Source: Amoebophrya sp. A120
Lineage: Eukaryota; Sar; Dinophyceae; Syndiniales; Amoebophryaceae
DNA: 64,000 nucleotides
Reading direction: 5' to 3'
Assembly: GCA_905178155.1 (NCBI GenBank)
Contig: CAJINV010000004.1
Coordinates: 11,205,655 to 11,269,654 of the forward strand
The notes beneath the pieces are model-generated. The model was not told the origin of the DNA. It ran no database searches and was given only the letters and a program-made list of their open reading frames with translations. Each line of letters begins with the position of its first letter. The stretch's first letter is position 1. The position numbers were made by a program, and so were the translations under genes. Below, piece after piece: positions 33,766-45,900 of the stretch.

Positions 33766-36700
33766 TTACTCGCCATTCACCCTGACCACCCGCTGCGCGC
33801 GCATGATTTCGAAGGGAAAATTTACGCGTCGCAACCGCGTCCCCGCAAAGATTGTCCCGGCGGTTGCGTCTTCCACCGCCCAGTCGCTACCCTTCCAGGG
33901 AAGGTTTTCCTGCAGCAAAAACCGGACGACTTTGTTCGTTGTCAAATACCCGCTGGCTTCCGGGTACGGCGGGTAGACGGGCAGCCCGCCCATGTCCTGG
34001 ACGTATCGGCAGTTCTCCCAGTGCCGCTGGTGCAGGTTCACCTCCTCTTCCAAGCTACCGCAGAACACCCGGTTCCCGAACAGAATCCTCCCGAACAGAA
34101 AGGGCAGCCGGGCGCGCTCCTCCTGGGCGCGCACGTCCGACACATAAGAGACCTTGTCCCGGAGCCGGTAGTGCACCAGGTGGATCCGCGCGTGGCTCTG
34201 GGCGGACACGGACAGGGTGCCGGAGGGATTCTGGTTTTCATTCTCCAATCTCTGCTTCGTCTGGGCGAGGGTCTTTAATATTCTTGTTTGATGTAGTTCT
34301 TCTTCTTCTTCCCGCCGCTGTTGCTGTTGCACATCCTCTTCGCCTTGTGCTGCTGCTGAGCCCGATGCAGCTTCCCCTTCATCCATTTCCGGTCGATTGA
34401 AGTCCTCCCATACCTCCGGCCACCACGGGTTCTGTTGCACGTCTTCGTCGCTCAGAAGTGGTGTAGTTCTTCCCCCTCCTCGTGTAGTTGTGGTTTCGTC
34501 GTTGTCATTTCCGATTTCCAAGATTTGTCTTCTTTGCTGGGTGAGCTCGCCCTCCCAGAACTGCTCCAGCTCGTCGTTCATCTTTCCGTCGACCACCAGG
34601 GACCCGATGTTGTTCCGGCGCGCCTCCAGCTTCGGCGGCAGCGCCAGCACGCGCTCACAGTGGCTGTAGGTGAAGCAGTGGCTGTTGCCGGTGGCGGTTT
34701 CCGGCTCGCCCCACTCGAACCAGCGGCAGTGCGGGTTGCGCTGGCACATGGTGGAGCACTGGAGGAAGGTGGAGTTCCAGTGCTGCGCGAACGTGCGGAA
34801 TCGGTCGATCACCTCGTCCGGCTGGTAGTCGCAGATATCAAATGCAGAAGTGTCTGGGTCTGGAAGAGTCTTGCTGTTTTTGCATGACACAGAAGGTCTG
34901 GCATGAAAGCTCTAGCATCACAGGTTTCGAGAAGCTTCCGCAATGCCGAATCCGCATGACAAATCCACCCCCATTTTGGTGACAGAAAGTGGGCAGCTTT
35001 TGCTACCTATGCATGAGAGATTTTTCTCTGTTCTGAAATGCGCATCACAAGCCTGTATTCTTCCAGACCACCCAGACATATTTGCAATCCATAGCAGAAG
35101 TGGTCCGACAAAATCTCCCACTCCTGCCCGGTTTCGATGGTGGGCAGGTAGTTCAGGATTTGCTGGATCTCCATCGCGTTGTCCACGTCGGCGCGGATGA
35201 AGTACTTCGTGTTGGGGTGCAGCTCCAACGCCTTCCGGTACGCCGCCGTCATCTTCTCGACCAGAAACCGGTACCCGTGCGGCACGTCGACCACCAGCAA
35301 GTCCCGGCTCGTGTCCTCTTCGTTGCGGTCCGGGTCGTCCCGGCAGAGGATGAAGTAGTGCAGCTTCGTGGCGATTCGGGTCTTCCGCATCACGAACGTA
35401 GGCCTGGATTCCAGCAGTGTCGGCCCGGTGGACGCGTCGGTGACCGGGAAGGGGAGCTGGTTCAGCACGGAATCCGCTACGGTCAGCGACGGCGCGCCGC
35501 TGTGGCCGTACCGCTTCAGCAGCCGCTCCGTGCGCTGCAGGCGGTACAGTGCGGCGTCGTTCTCGCGCATCAAGTGCGCGACTTCCCGCGCGGTGCCGTT
35601 CTGGAAAACCTGCTCGGTGCGCGGGACGAGCTTCGGGCCCGCCACGTCCAGGACGTGCTGGACGTCCGTGAAGTACAGCGTCCGCCTCAAATACGTGCTC
35701 CGCGCCACCTGCATCAGCTCCCGCTGCCTGGCGCACACGGGAATCATGATCAGAATGTCCAGCTCGTCGTCCAGCAGGAAGTCCAAAGGGTTCTGATACA
35801 GCGTGACCGTGTTCGCGCCAGCGCTGGCCGGAGGTGCTGGTCTGTTTTTAGGCCTTCCAGGTGCAGAAGATGAAGCTGGTGCTCCTGGAGCTGACAGCAC
35901 ATCCTCTTTGAACTGGAAAATCGTCTGCTCGGGCGCAGCAAGGGCAGGAAGATGGCCGAAAGTGTCAACTGCTACGGTAGAACTAGAAGCAGAAGCTCCT
36001 GATACACCGTTAGAACCGGCACTAGTGCTCGACGGCGGCGCAGGCGCAGCTCCGGATAGAAAATCTTGTTCGACATGATGCTCTACTTGGCCGTAGTGTG
36101 GGTTGAACATGGTATCCCGGATGGCCTGCTGGCCACTGTCGTAAAACCAGTTCATCAAGGAACACTCCCTTGCCCGGTCCTCCTGATTTGTCGACTGGTG
36201 GTGCACGCCGACGGTGACGCCCACGAGGTAGCTCATTCCCGCCCGGCACTCCGCGACGCTGTTCCCGTTGCGTACCCACCCGCTGCTGCAGTCCACGCGC
36301 GTGGCGGAGCAGCCGGGCAGCCGATCCAATTCGTCGTCCTTCGTCCGCAAACGCTTCGCCGCGTCGCTCCACGGCAGTAACGCGGTGGTGAACCAGGGCG
36401 CGCGGGTCCGCACCAACAGCTGCTTGTGCCTCGCGTTTCCCCGCTCGTACCGTTCCTCTTCCGGAAAGAAGGGGAGCACGGTCCGCGTTTCCTGGAAAAT
36501 CTCCCCGAGCAGCTCCTGTCCCGCCTCGCCCTGCAACTGCGCTTGGCCCCCAAACTGCTGGAGAAGTTTCTCCTTTCGAACGAACTGATCGTCCGACCTC
36601 TTCGGGTCCCAGAGCGCAATGGAGAGCGGTGTGTGGAGCCGGGGGTTCAGCGGAGTTGTTCCAGATGACCACGTTGAGGAAGTTTGTACTTCTTCATCCG

Positions 36701-38915
36701 AAGATGTTGCGTCTACTTGGTTCGCGGTCCTTTGTTGGTCGTCGTGTCCACCAAATACGAACGGCGCCTCTTGTCGCGAAGCAGGAGCTGCTGCCACTCC
36801 CGTCCGTGCCACCAGCGGAAAGTGTTTCAACGCTAACGTCAGCAACTTCCGCCAGTAGCAGTCCACCGCGGCAGTTGTCAGCCTGGTTTTCGCGAGGAAC
36901 CGGGCCTCGTCCGCGATCGCGGCGTATACCGCCTTCGGGGAGCTGTGCATCGCGGCGTCCAGGGAGTGGAACAACGGGTCAACGTAGACGTAATGCACGT
37001 CGGGGAGCAGCAAGGGGTAGAACCACTGGTGCAAGACCGGCGCGGCCGTGAGAATGACCGAATTGCAGAACAGCCGGTACTTCAGCGACAGCGGCATCGA
37101 GACCCCGGGTATGTTCGCGAGGAACTGGTACCTGCACCAGTCCGCCACCTTTACGCACTGTCCGCTCGGCACCGATTGGTTCCCGGAATTTTTCTTCTCC
37201 TTCACCTGGTACTGCGGGACACGCTTCCCGTGCCGCTTCGCTTTGCTGTCCGGCAGCATGGGGTCGGCGAAAACCTGCGTCAACGCGTGATTCATCAGTT
37301 GCAACTGTTCCGAAAACGAGCCTTCGTTCCGTCGCTTGAACGGGTCGTCCGTGACGTCGGTGTCTTGCAGGCCAAAAAGATTGTTTGTTGTCCTCGTTTG
37401 CTCGTCGGCGGCGCGGAGCTGCTGCAGCGTGGCGTCCGAAAGGAATTCATCTTCCGCGCCGGGAGAAGAGGAGGAAGAACTACTTCCTGACGAGGTCGTC
37501 TTGCCGTGACCTATTGGCCGCTTCCACTGCATCCATTCTATGTCGATTTTGCCCTCGAGTTCCGGGTGGTGGGTCTCCAATTCAGTCCTTATTCGGTGGA
37601 TGTTCTTCACGACCTCGCGCCTGAGCGGGCTGGTATCCGCGCCCCGCCAAAAGACCGCGTCGATTTTGTCCGCGAAGCTGTGTGCATCTCCGACCTGCAG
37701 CAAGTCCCGGGTAACCGTGTCCCAGCCGTGCGAGCCGCGCAAATCCGCTTCGGGACATTCCGCCTCGGGCCAGCTGTGAAAAGAGAAATCCGGATACAGA
37801 ATCCCAGCTCCGTCCGGAAACCGCTTCGCCAACAGAAGAGTCAAACCCGCGGAGCCCCGGTGGCATTCCGCCTCGTCGATCGCCTGCTGTGGATGTTGAC
37901 TGGTATTCTCGGCGTCCCGTCCAGACGAGGCGAGATTCTCTCCATCTGGGTAGTAATTTGCACTGTCCGCCTTGCACCTGGGCGTATTTAACCCGTCTGA
38001 GGTGTCGATGACAAGTTCGAGGTCGTAGTTTCTACCTCTTGCAGCTGCCCGCTCAACAGGTCTGCTGCTCGCATCGAGAGATGAAACTTCATCGACACCA
38101 TCGCTCGGCAGGTTTCTCTCTTCCACGGGTCCCGCGTCTACTTCGATATTTTGCCAGTACTTCTCGACGACGCGCTGGATTAGGGTCCACGTTATCTGGT
38201 GCCGTGACTGAAACGAGCCTTTCGACTCAATCAAGTGCACCACGCCATCGACGATGCGAATGATGAAGCACTGCTCCCGACAAAAATCGCGGCTCGTTTG
38301 CAGGTTGTGCGGCTGCAGCCGGTCCGAAAGATCTTCGGGTTTGGACAATGTTGTCGCTCGTTCTTGATCATTTTTTGAGGTCGTAGTTCCACTGCTGCTG
38401 CTTGTAGCTCCGCTAAAAGTTTCCTCTTTTGCAAACAGCTGCCTGAAATCCTGCTCGGCCTGCTGGTAGATGGACGTCGGGCCCAAAGTCTCCAGTACTT
38501 CGCACACATCGCCCAGGGCGTAGGCTGTCGGTGTGCGCTTCAGCGCGTCGCTTTCTGGCGCCTTGTCGATCTGCCGGCACGAAGGCACCAGCACGCAAAG
38601 CGGGCCTTGCTGACCCGAAGCCTGTCTTTTGTCTCTGTAGAACAGCAGCACCCCGGAGGAGTGCCCTTTCCCTGCAAAGTAGTTAGCGCAGTCCTTCGGG
38701 GTATATCTTGGAATCACGGCGTTCAGATCCACGTTCGCGCAAGTACGGGAATCATGCTCGCTCCACAAAAGCGAGAGCTGCACCGCGAGGGCAGTGGAGA
38801 AAAGATTTGCAACAAGCAGTGCTGTAGGGACGAAAGCCCTTCGGTGAACAACATCAGGCGACATTTTTTTCTGAGTTTTAAATGGGAAAGATTTCGGCTT
38901 TTTCTTCTTCATCAT
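33766..38915 (-). CDS. Double glycosyltransferase: GT90 (CAP10/POGLUT-like) fused to GT31-like domain
   Basis: Two exons, 35094-38915 and 33766-34835, around one introner; 4887 nt, exactly 1629 codons. A Lys-rich start (MMKKKKPKSF) and a hydrophobic segment at about 28-48 suggest a type II Golgi/ER anchor. The first catalytic region (about 330-740) carries CAP10/GT90 signatures: LYPDFSFHSWPE, VFWRGADTS, KYRLFCNSV and WFYPLLLPDVHYVYV. POGLUT-type enzymes of this family add glucose or xylose to protein Ser in the secretory pathway. The second (about 1050-1600) is beta-1,3-glycosyltransferase (GT31)-like: ILIMIPVCARQREL, KLHYFILCRDD, a DxD-type metal site in RADVDNAM (about 1240), and PPYPEASGYLTT near the end. 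A Cys-rich insert (CSTMCQRNPHC ... CFTYSHC, about 1290-1335), possibly PAN/apple-like, interrupts the GT31 part. The substrate is unknown; a two-step glycan builder is inferred from the fusion. Confidence 0.85.
34836..35093. mobile_element. Introner element, family A (in glycosyltransferase gene)
   Basis: 258 bp, ends TATCAAATGCAGAAGTG and ACATATTTGCAATCCATA. Flanked by GCAGA (34831-34835 and 35094-35098). Excision joins SDHFC to DYQPD between the metal site and the Cys-rich insert. The interior is nearly identical to the copies at 20936 and 52129. Confidence 0.93.
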
Positions 38916-39989
38916 TATAGCAGATATTAATCTTAATCATCATACAAGAACAACTGTCGTAGCGAAACCCAAAATCGTACTCGATGTATGTTGCGTGAAA
39001 GAATAAACATCAGTGTGGTTGTGTCACAAAATCTCTTACAAAAAAAATGATGTATCCGTGCCTTTATTGTCAGGGCGAAGAACAAATACAGCCTATACTA
39101 GACGCATGGACCTAGTAGGAGACAACCGACATCAGCCACACAACTGTGCTGGAGACACTACTTCTCAGATCCATCGACTCAGAAGTTTTTGGCGAAAAAA
39201 TGATCCAGGGAAAAAAGGCAAACGAGGGACAATGACATAGATCTACTTCTCCACTAGCGCCTTCTTTTTGGAAAATACGAGAAAACCTCCAATGAAATAA
39301 CGATGACCGATGCGGTTGCGGATCATGATGAAGATACACATACCCCCGGGGTACATGGCCACGACGCGGCTTAGAGCATGCTGGACCCGCTCCAATGATG
39401 AAGATCACGTTTCTTTCCTTTACACACTGTCACCGGGAGAGTAGCGAATCAGGGAAGTGAAGACAAGAACTGCACATTCGTGACCTGAACAGCAATTGAT
39501 TCGTCTTACGGTGCAGCTCCCTCGTCTTTCAAAAAACTTACGCAGCAAGAATGCTGCCCGCCGTTGCGACGTTGTTGTTCTTGGAACAGCTGTCTTCTTT
39601 TCGTCCAGCTGGACTTGCGCTTTTACTAGTAGCTTCTGATCAACTACATGGTCGCGGATCTTTCTCTGTTCCTACTCACACTCAGGTACTTACTTCTTAA
39701 ATCCTTTTCCTGCTGTCGCGACCCGAATAACATGCGTCGACCCCCACTAGCTGGATCCTTTTCCTTATCAACCTCAAAACGCGCATCCACTGGAAAAGAA
39801 AATCCCCCGCGCCCGTTCGCACAAAGGAGTTGTAACGCTCACTTCTCACTGTAAGGTCCCCGTATCTATGATCTCCGAAATCCACTATGCATAGAAGTTT
39901 CATCGCTCTCGTCTGCTGTAGTGCAAAGTCTACTTCTCCGACAAGATGATGAACGCCTCGAGAAACTACAGGGTCGTCCCCTGGTATTT
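38916..39989. other. Spacer with unresolved exon-like pieces
   Basis: Most of it looks intergenic. Two minus-strand pieces look coding but could not be joined. One is the 39243-39401 frame, listed separately. The other lies at about 39710-39845, with a readable frame (CANGRGGFSFPVDARFEV ...) ending at a strong donor GTAAGTA at about 39705. They may be terminal exons of the SMPD4-like gene or a separate small gene. Confidence 0.35.
39243..39401 (-). CDS. Possible terminal exon of a membrane protein
   Basis: A frame of about 50 codons ending in TAG at 39243-39245. It contains a hydrophobic helix followed by a basic end (MYPGGMCIFIMIRNRIGHRY, then GGFLVFSKKKALVEK). That composition is typical of a C-terminal membrane anchor. 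There is an in-frame TGA just upstream, so it needs a splice acceptor; GGAG and CCAG positions near 39380-39392 are candidates. It could be the last exon of the SMPD4-like gene, whose human relative ends in membrane helices, but no phase-compatible join was found. Confidence 0.35.
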   Translation of the reverse strand, partial: SSLERVQHALSRVVAMYPGGMCIFIMIRNRIGHRYFIGGFLVFSKKKALVEK

Positions 39990-42900
39990 CTAAACCGCCA
40001 CTACCTGCTGGAAGAGAAATCCGACAACGAGATAGCCCAATCCCAAGGTGAACACCAGCCGGCAGTCGGCGAAGTACCGGGGCCACTGGATACAGGGGTG
40101 CTGGTTGTGTTCCTGGGAGTCGTAGTTCTGCTGATACTGCGACATCTCCTCGCCGTAAAACAAGGCGTCCAGCAGAAAGGAAATCTGCCGCAGCACCCAC
40201 AGCAGCGGCCACCATTCGTAGCTGGTGCACGGTTTTTGCCACTGGTTCCCCTCGAACTGCACAAATTCGAAGCCCCGGTTGTGCGTTCGCCGGACCAGGG
40301 GGTTTTTCTGCTCCCGGTGCTGCTCCTCGTAAACCGCGAGCTGGTGGTGCTGCCGCCGAAGCAGGTCGTCCGGACTCAAACACCCATACCCCGGGGAAGA
40401 GTAGTAGGCGTGGTGTTGGCCCGCAAGGACAGAATTCCTCATGTAGTAGTTATCGCGATCAACATCTCCAGACGTGGTTCGTTCCCTGTTGGGCTGCAAC
40501 TGGGAAAAGTCGAGGGGCGAGACCGTGTTGGGCGCAGGGTAGTAGCTGACTTCATCCTGCTCGCCGTCGTGGTCCTGGGTGGAGGCGTTCAGGTCTAGCC
40601 GTCTCCGCAAGGAGGAGTGTCGGTGCGGGTTCCCCGCGTGGAAGTTGTGGTCGGAAAGCAGACTCGAGTCGAGATTGTCCTGCAGGATCCGCTCCCGTTC
40701 CAGCCTGGCAGAATTATAGTCCTCTCCCGTCAAGTCTGCATGTGGTGCGCCGTGGATCATCCCATTGTAATTGCCAGAGTTAGAAGTAAATTCCATCGCG
40801 TCACGACGCATCTTCTCGGACCGGAGGAACTGCTCGTATGGCGTTCTCAACTGTTACATTTTCAACTGTTACATGAATTTGTCATGCAGAACTACCATCA
40901 AGATCCACACGAGAAAGCTGCTTCGCATGACAAATTTGCGAAGAGCTAAACAGCGCCTAAATCTGTGCAGAACTTGTAATGCTAGAGGTGCAACCTCCCC
41001 CCTTTCACTTTTGCCATTCTTGCATCGCAAATTTATGTAACAATTGAGAATGTAACAGTTGAGAACGCCATAGCTCGGTGACGGAAAGTTCGTTTTGAAT
41101 CTTGTGCTTATGCCTTGCAGAAGTATCGTACTCGTATAAATGCAAATGCAAGTCTCGCATCACAAATCTTGTTCCCAAAGCAAATCAGCATTAGAAATTC
41201 TATTTCCCACGCTGAGGAAATTTTGAATGCAATCATACGAATACGATACTTTTGCACAGGATAGTACTTCTTCCGTAATGACTGCGACGGTGAACCCGCG
41301 AAGTTATTTGTCGATGACGAAGGATTGATATTGTCAAGAGATACTTGATCTCGAGCGGAGATAGTACCTCCTCCAGTCGAGGAGCCTGGTACAACAAGTT
41401 GACCTCCGCCACCGCCGAGCAACGCGCCGACCCCACCTGTCATCTTGTCCAACATCCCAGAGGGTTGCAACACTGGTTCCTCTGGGAGAGAATCGTTGAA
41501 GAGGGGCGACCAAGCAACCGTCTCGCGACGCAGGCGGTACTTTAACCGCGGAAAGGCGTCGTATAGTTTCGGCGGGACAAGATGCAAATTGTCCAACTTT
41601 TCCTTTGCTGGCCGAGATTTGCTCGCCGGGTTTTTCGTGTGTGCCACGGCTGCTGCTGGTCCGCCCTTGCTAGAAGATCTGGCGGGCTGCTGTGCCGTAG
41701 CTCCGCCTCCGGGCGCTCTTGATAAGGACGTCGAATCAAGCGTGGTTTGAGGTGGATCAACGGTACCAGCCTGGTGATTGTTGTTTTCCCTACTATTGGA
41801 CCGCGCTTGCAGTTCCGCTGCAGCTTGCTCTGGTTTCTGTTTCGACGTACCCACGTGGCCTACAGTACTGTGTCCTCGGTCGTCCCCACCCGCGAAGGAG
41901 AACAGTTTTTTCCACCAAGAAAACCCGCTGCCAGTCCCTTGCACCGCGTAGAGGTTCGGATCCTCCGGCCCCGCCAACACGGAAGCGCCGCCACCGACGA
42001 CCGCGCGCACGGCTCGCGGCTGCGCATCACCCGCTGCTGTTTGTGCAAATGAAGGCGTTGAAGACATGACTCCTACTCCATGATTATTAACACTAGTACC
42101 AGGCAAGTGGTGCACTGCTCGCGCGGGCGACAGTAAGGGACTCGGTTTGCGCGTGCTGTGGTACAGCTTGGACCGCATGTCCAAGGGCGGAAAGAGCGCC
42201 TATCAAATGCAAAAATGTCTGGGTCTGGAAGACTCTAAACTTGTGATGCTGTCTCTGGATTCGACAAAATTTTGTATTGCGTGACCAGTAAGAGGAGTAG
42301 CTTTTGTGCTCCGCGGAGATGGCATTTGTCATGCGGAATAGGCATGAGGAAGCGCTCTAAAAATCTGTGATGCTAGGCCATGCATCGCAGGCATTATGGA
42401 TCATGCAAAATATGCATGACAAATCTTGCAATCTCCCAGACCCAGACATTTTTGCATTTGATAGCGCCGCTTGTCGCTCCATTTCGAAGTCCTGCAGCAA
42501 GTCCTGTTCGCGAAGTTGTGCCTGCTGTGCCGGGGGTGACCGCCCGGAACCGCTGGCTAGCATGCCGGTTTGGTTCATCTGGGCGTTTTTCGTGCTCAGG
42601 ATTTTGGCCGCACCCCCCGCATTCGCGGTGTTGTAGACCGAGGAGCACTGCTTGAAGTTGCTCACCGGACTGCTGACCGGGTCGTGCTGCTTTCTCCGAC
42701 CACCGGGCGATGAAGAAGCCGCCGCCTGCCTCCTCTGCGCGTTCCGGATGTGTTGGTCAGGCTGCACGACGCCTCCGGCGGGAGCCTTCCCCTTTGCTCC
42801 TCCTGCAGCCCTTACGTTTATTTCTGCCTGCGTTTTCCTTTCCATTTCGGTGGACATGAATCCGCAGACCTTCTCCAGCATCGCGACGGTCGGCTTCGCG

Positions 42901-45900
42901 CATTCAATGATGTCCCCTGTGAACACCCCGGTGTGGTCCTCGAAAAGGTTGGCCAGCGCGTGCTGGTTCGCCGTCGCGAAGTGCTGCCCACTGTAGACGC
43001 TCGACAGCATCCCCGGTTGCGAGTCCGCGAAGGATCGACCGAAATTGGAATCGGTGGAATTGGACGAGAGTGGTAGAGACAGAGCGGACGCTGATAAAAC
43101 GGATGTAGCTCCGGCACTTGAAAATCCTCCTGCTAGCAAATAACCACTGCCAGGAGCAGTGGAAGATGACACCACTCCCATCCGCATCTGCAAGAGCGAA
43201 TCGTTGTCTGCCGTGGCGGCCGAGTCCAGCACCATGCGCATGCTGTGCAAAACCCCGTCGCGCTGACTGCTCCACAACGCCTGCAGCAGTCCCGGGTCGC
43301 CGAAGCAGCTCAAGGTGGCGAAGGACAAAGACAGAAAATCGTTGTAGATGGCCAGGTGGTCCGCGCCGGAAAGCCGGTGCTGCCGGTAGCTGTTGGCGAG
43401 GCTGCTCGGCAGGCGCAAGGCCGCACTACGGGTCGATGTGGGTTGTGCGGCTCCCGGTCTACTGCTCCTTGACGAGGACGCACTTGAAGACGACCCGGCT
43501 GCAACCAGCGCCGCCACGGACGCGAGGCCAGACGTCTTGTGGTAGCCGGTCGCGATGTGCTCCCGGCACTCTTGAAAGACCGGGTGCCCGAGAAACTGCC
43601 GCAACAGCGCGTACAAGCTCCAATGCCGTGTGACGTAGTCCCGGTAGCCTTCGCTGAAGCCCACATTGCCGAACTCCCGGTCCCCCCCGGCACCCAGCCG
43701 CGAGTCGTCGTGGAGACCCGGGCCGTACACGAAAAACTGCGCGGATGGGCCGTACAGGGCGCGGTCGAAGAATCTCTGCGTCGGAGAGGACGAAGATGCT
43801 GTCGCGCTGCCTCTAGTCGACGTTCCACCCCCTGCAGCAGATGAACCAACACCAGTCGCTGTCCCCCTAGCTCTAGAATTATTTCCCCCACCGAAGACGA
43901 ACGTGACCGGGTAAAACAGCGTGTCCACGACGGAGGCAAGCATCGAAGTCGGGCCGCGCGGCGGCGCACCAGGGGTCGAGCTATCAAACAGAAAAAAGCT
44001 GGCAGGGCATATTTGTAAATGCAAAAATACATACACAAAAAAATCTGTCATGGGTGGCCCCGTAGCATGCTGTTTCGGATATGCAATAGAATACAGATCT
44101 TTTTGTGTATTTATCTTTGCATTACAAATGTGACCTGCCAGTTTTTTTCTGTGTGATACGAGCTACTGCTCGAGGAGGACATATTGGGCTGTAGGATTGT
44201 TCCAGCGGCGGTTGATGAACCACTCCCTCCCGTCATCATCATGTTGGTCCTAGTTGACCTCAGACCGTGGTAGTCCGTGAACAAATTTGCCACTTCGTTC
44301 TTCGCGAAAAAGTCTAAATTGTCGAGAAACTCCGACCTGCTGATGCCCATCCAGGCGTTCAAATTTGGCAGCAGCGCGTCAACGGAGTTTTTGCTGTTCT
44401 TTCCTCGGCTGGAGGTTGCCTGCACCACGTACCGGTCGTTCGCGGACCGGAAGTGCGTGACGGGCTCGGGCTCGAGGCCAATCGTGTGTTCCAGTTGCTT
44501 TTCGTTCAGCAGCTTTCGAAACCCCTTCCCGCCCATGCCGTTGTAGGCCGTGACGTAGTAGGGATAGATCAAGCTGGCCAACCAGGGTTGACAGAGCAGC
44601 AGCCAGGTGCGCATCGCCTGGAGGAAGCAGTCCAGGTGCAGGTCCGGGTGCGCGAGGATTTTCCGCAGCACCCGCTCCGCCGTAAACACGAAGTCGTGCA
44701 GGCTGTTCAACGGCTCGGAACAAAGCAAGTGCAGCAACGCGACGCGCATCGCCGGCAGCATCTGGGCACTGTTTAACAGTAGGTCCCCCATCGGGTCCTC
44801 GCGGGCGATTTTAGGCAGCAGAGCCGCGCTACTATTGTTTGGGATCGGCGGTGGTCCACCCGCAGGCAGCGCAAGAGAGGAATCAGTCGCGGCGGTTGAA
44901 GCGAACCACATATCGAAAATCAGGCAGTGCAACAAGCGCTGTCCCGCACTCAGCCGGCCCCGCAACTTCGCACCGGCGCGCTCCTGCGCAGTCGTCGCAC
45001 CACCCGTGGCGGAAGACGCGGTGGGCACCTGAAGTTTTGGGTTATCTACTTTAGTGGAACACGACAGTGAATGAAGCTAATTGCTGCACTTACAACTCGT
45101 GGAGGACAAGTCAGAGTCTGTGTTTACAACCTATTCAAGGACCGTTCCTAAGATCTCCGCACTTCTGATTCAAGTGCGTTCAACACACAAACACATCTTC
45201 ATCAGAAACAACTCAGTGATGTTACCAATCCTCCGTTTGAGCGACTCCCGAAACCAGACGACGCAGTGCCCGCACGAAAGATGTACAGGTACTCAATGAG
45301 CAGCTTTTCGTAGGTTTTCGACTCTCGGCGGTTTGTAAAAACGAACTCCGAGGACCCAAACTTCGCTTTGCTGCCCTGCTTCTGCAGATTCTGCAGGGTG
45401 CGGTTGCCGCCGGCGAAAAACGGCGTGAGGAAATTGCTGCCCAGGTTGTGGATGGCGCCTGGGATTATTTTTTGTTCGTGCTGCTCGACGAGATCAGTGC
45501 ATCATCTACGAACACTCCACCTAGGTAGTAAGAAACAAGCGGTCTTTGCACGCGACTTTTCTCATAGTCATATGTAAAAATGCGCCTGCATTTATTAATA
45601 GAAACAGTAACAAACAAATCATGAAGCCAGTACGGCCCATCTGCTTATTCTTGTCTGCTGCGGTGCTTGTTGTTTCGCCCAAATGCGCCCTTCTGGTGAT
45701 TTCCAGGGCTTCCATCATCCGTGCGAGGTGCTCGGTGCGCAGGACGATCACGTTCACGAAGGTGATCAAGTAGTAGAGCAACGGATCGGGGACCACCAGG
45801 TTAACCTGGTGCGCTTGCTTCGCGGAGTGGATGGTGTTGGTCGTGGAGCCGCTATTCTGGTCCGCCGGCGTTTCCGAAAACCGCAGAGCGCCGCCGCATT

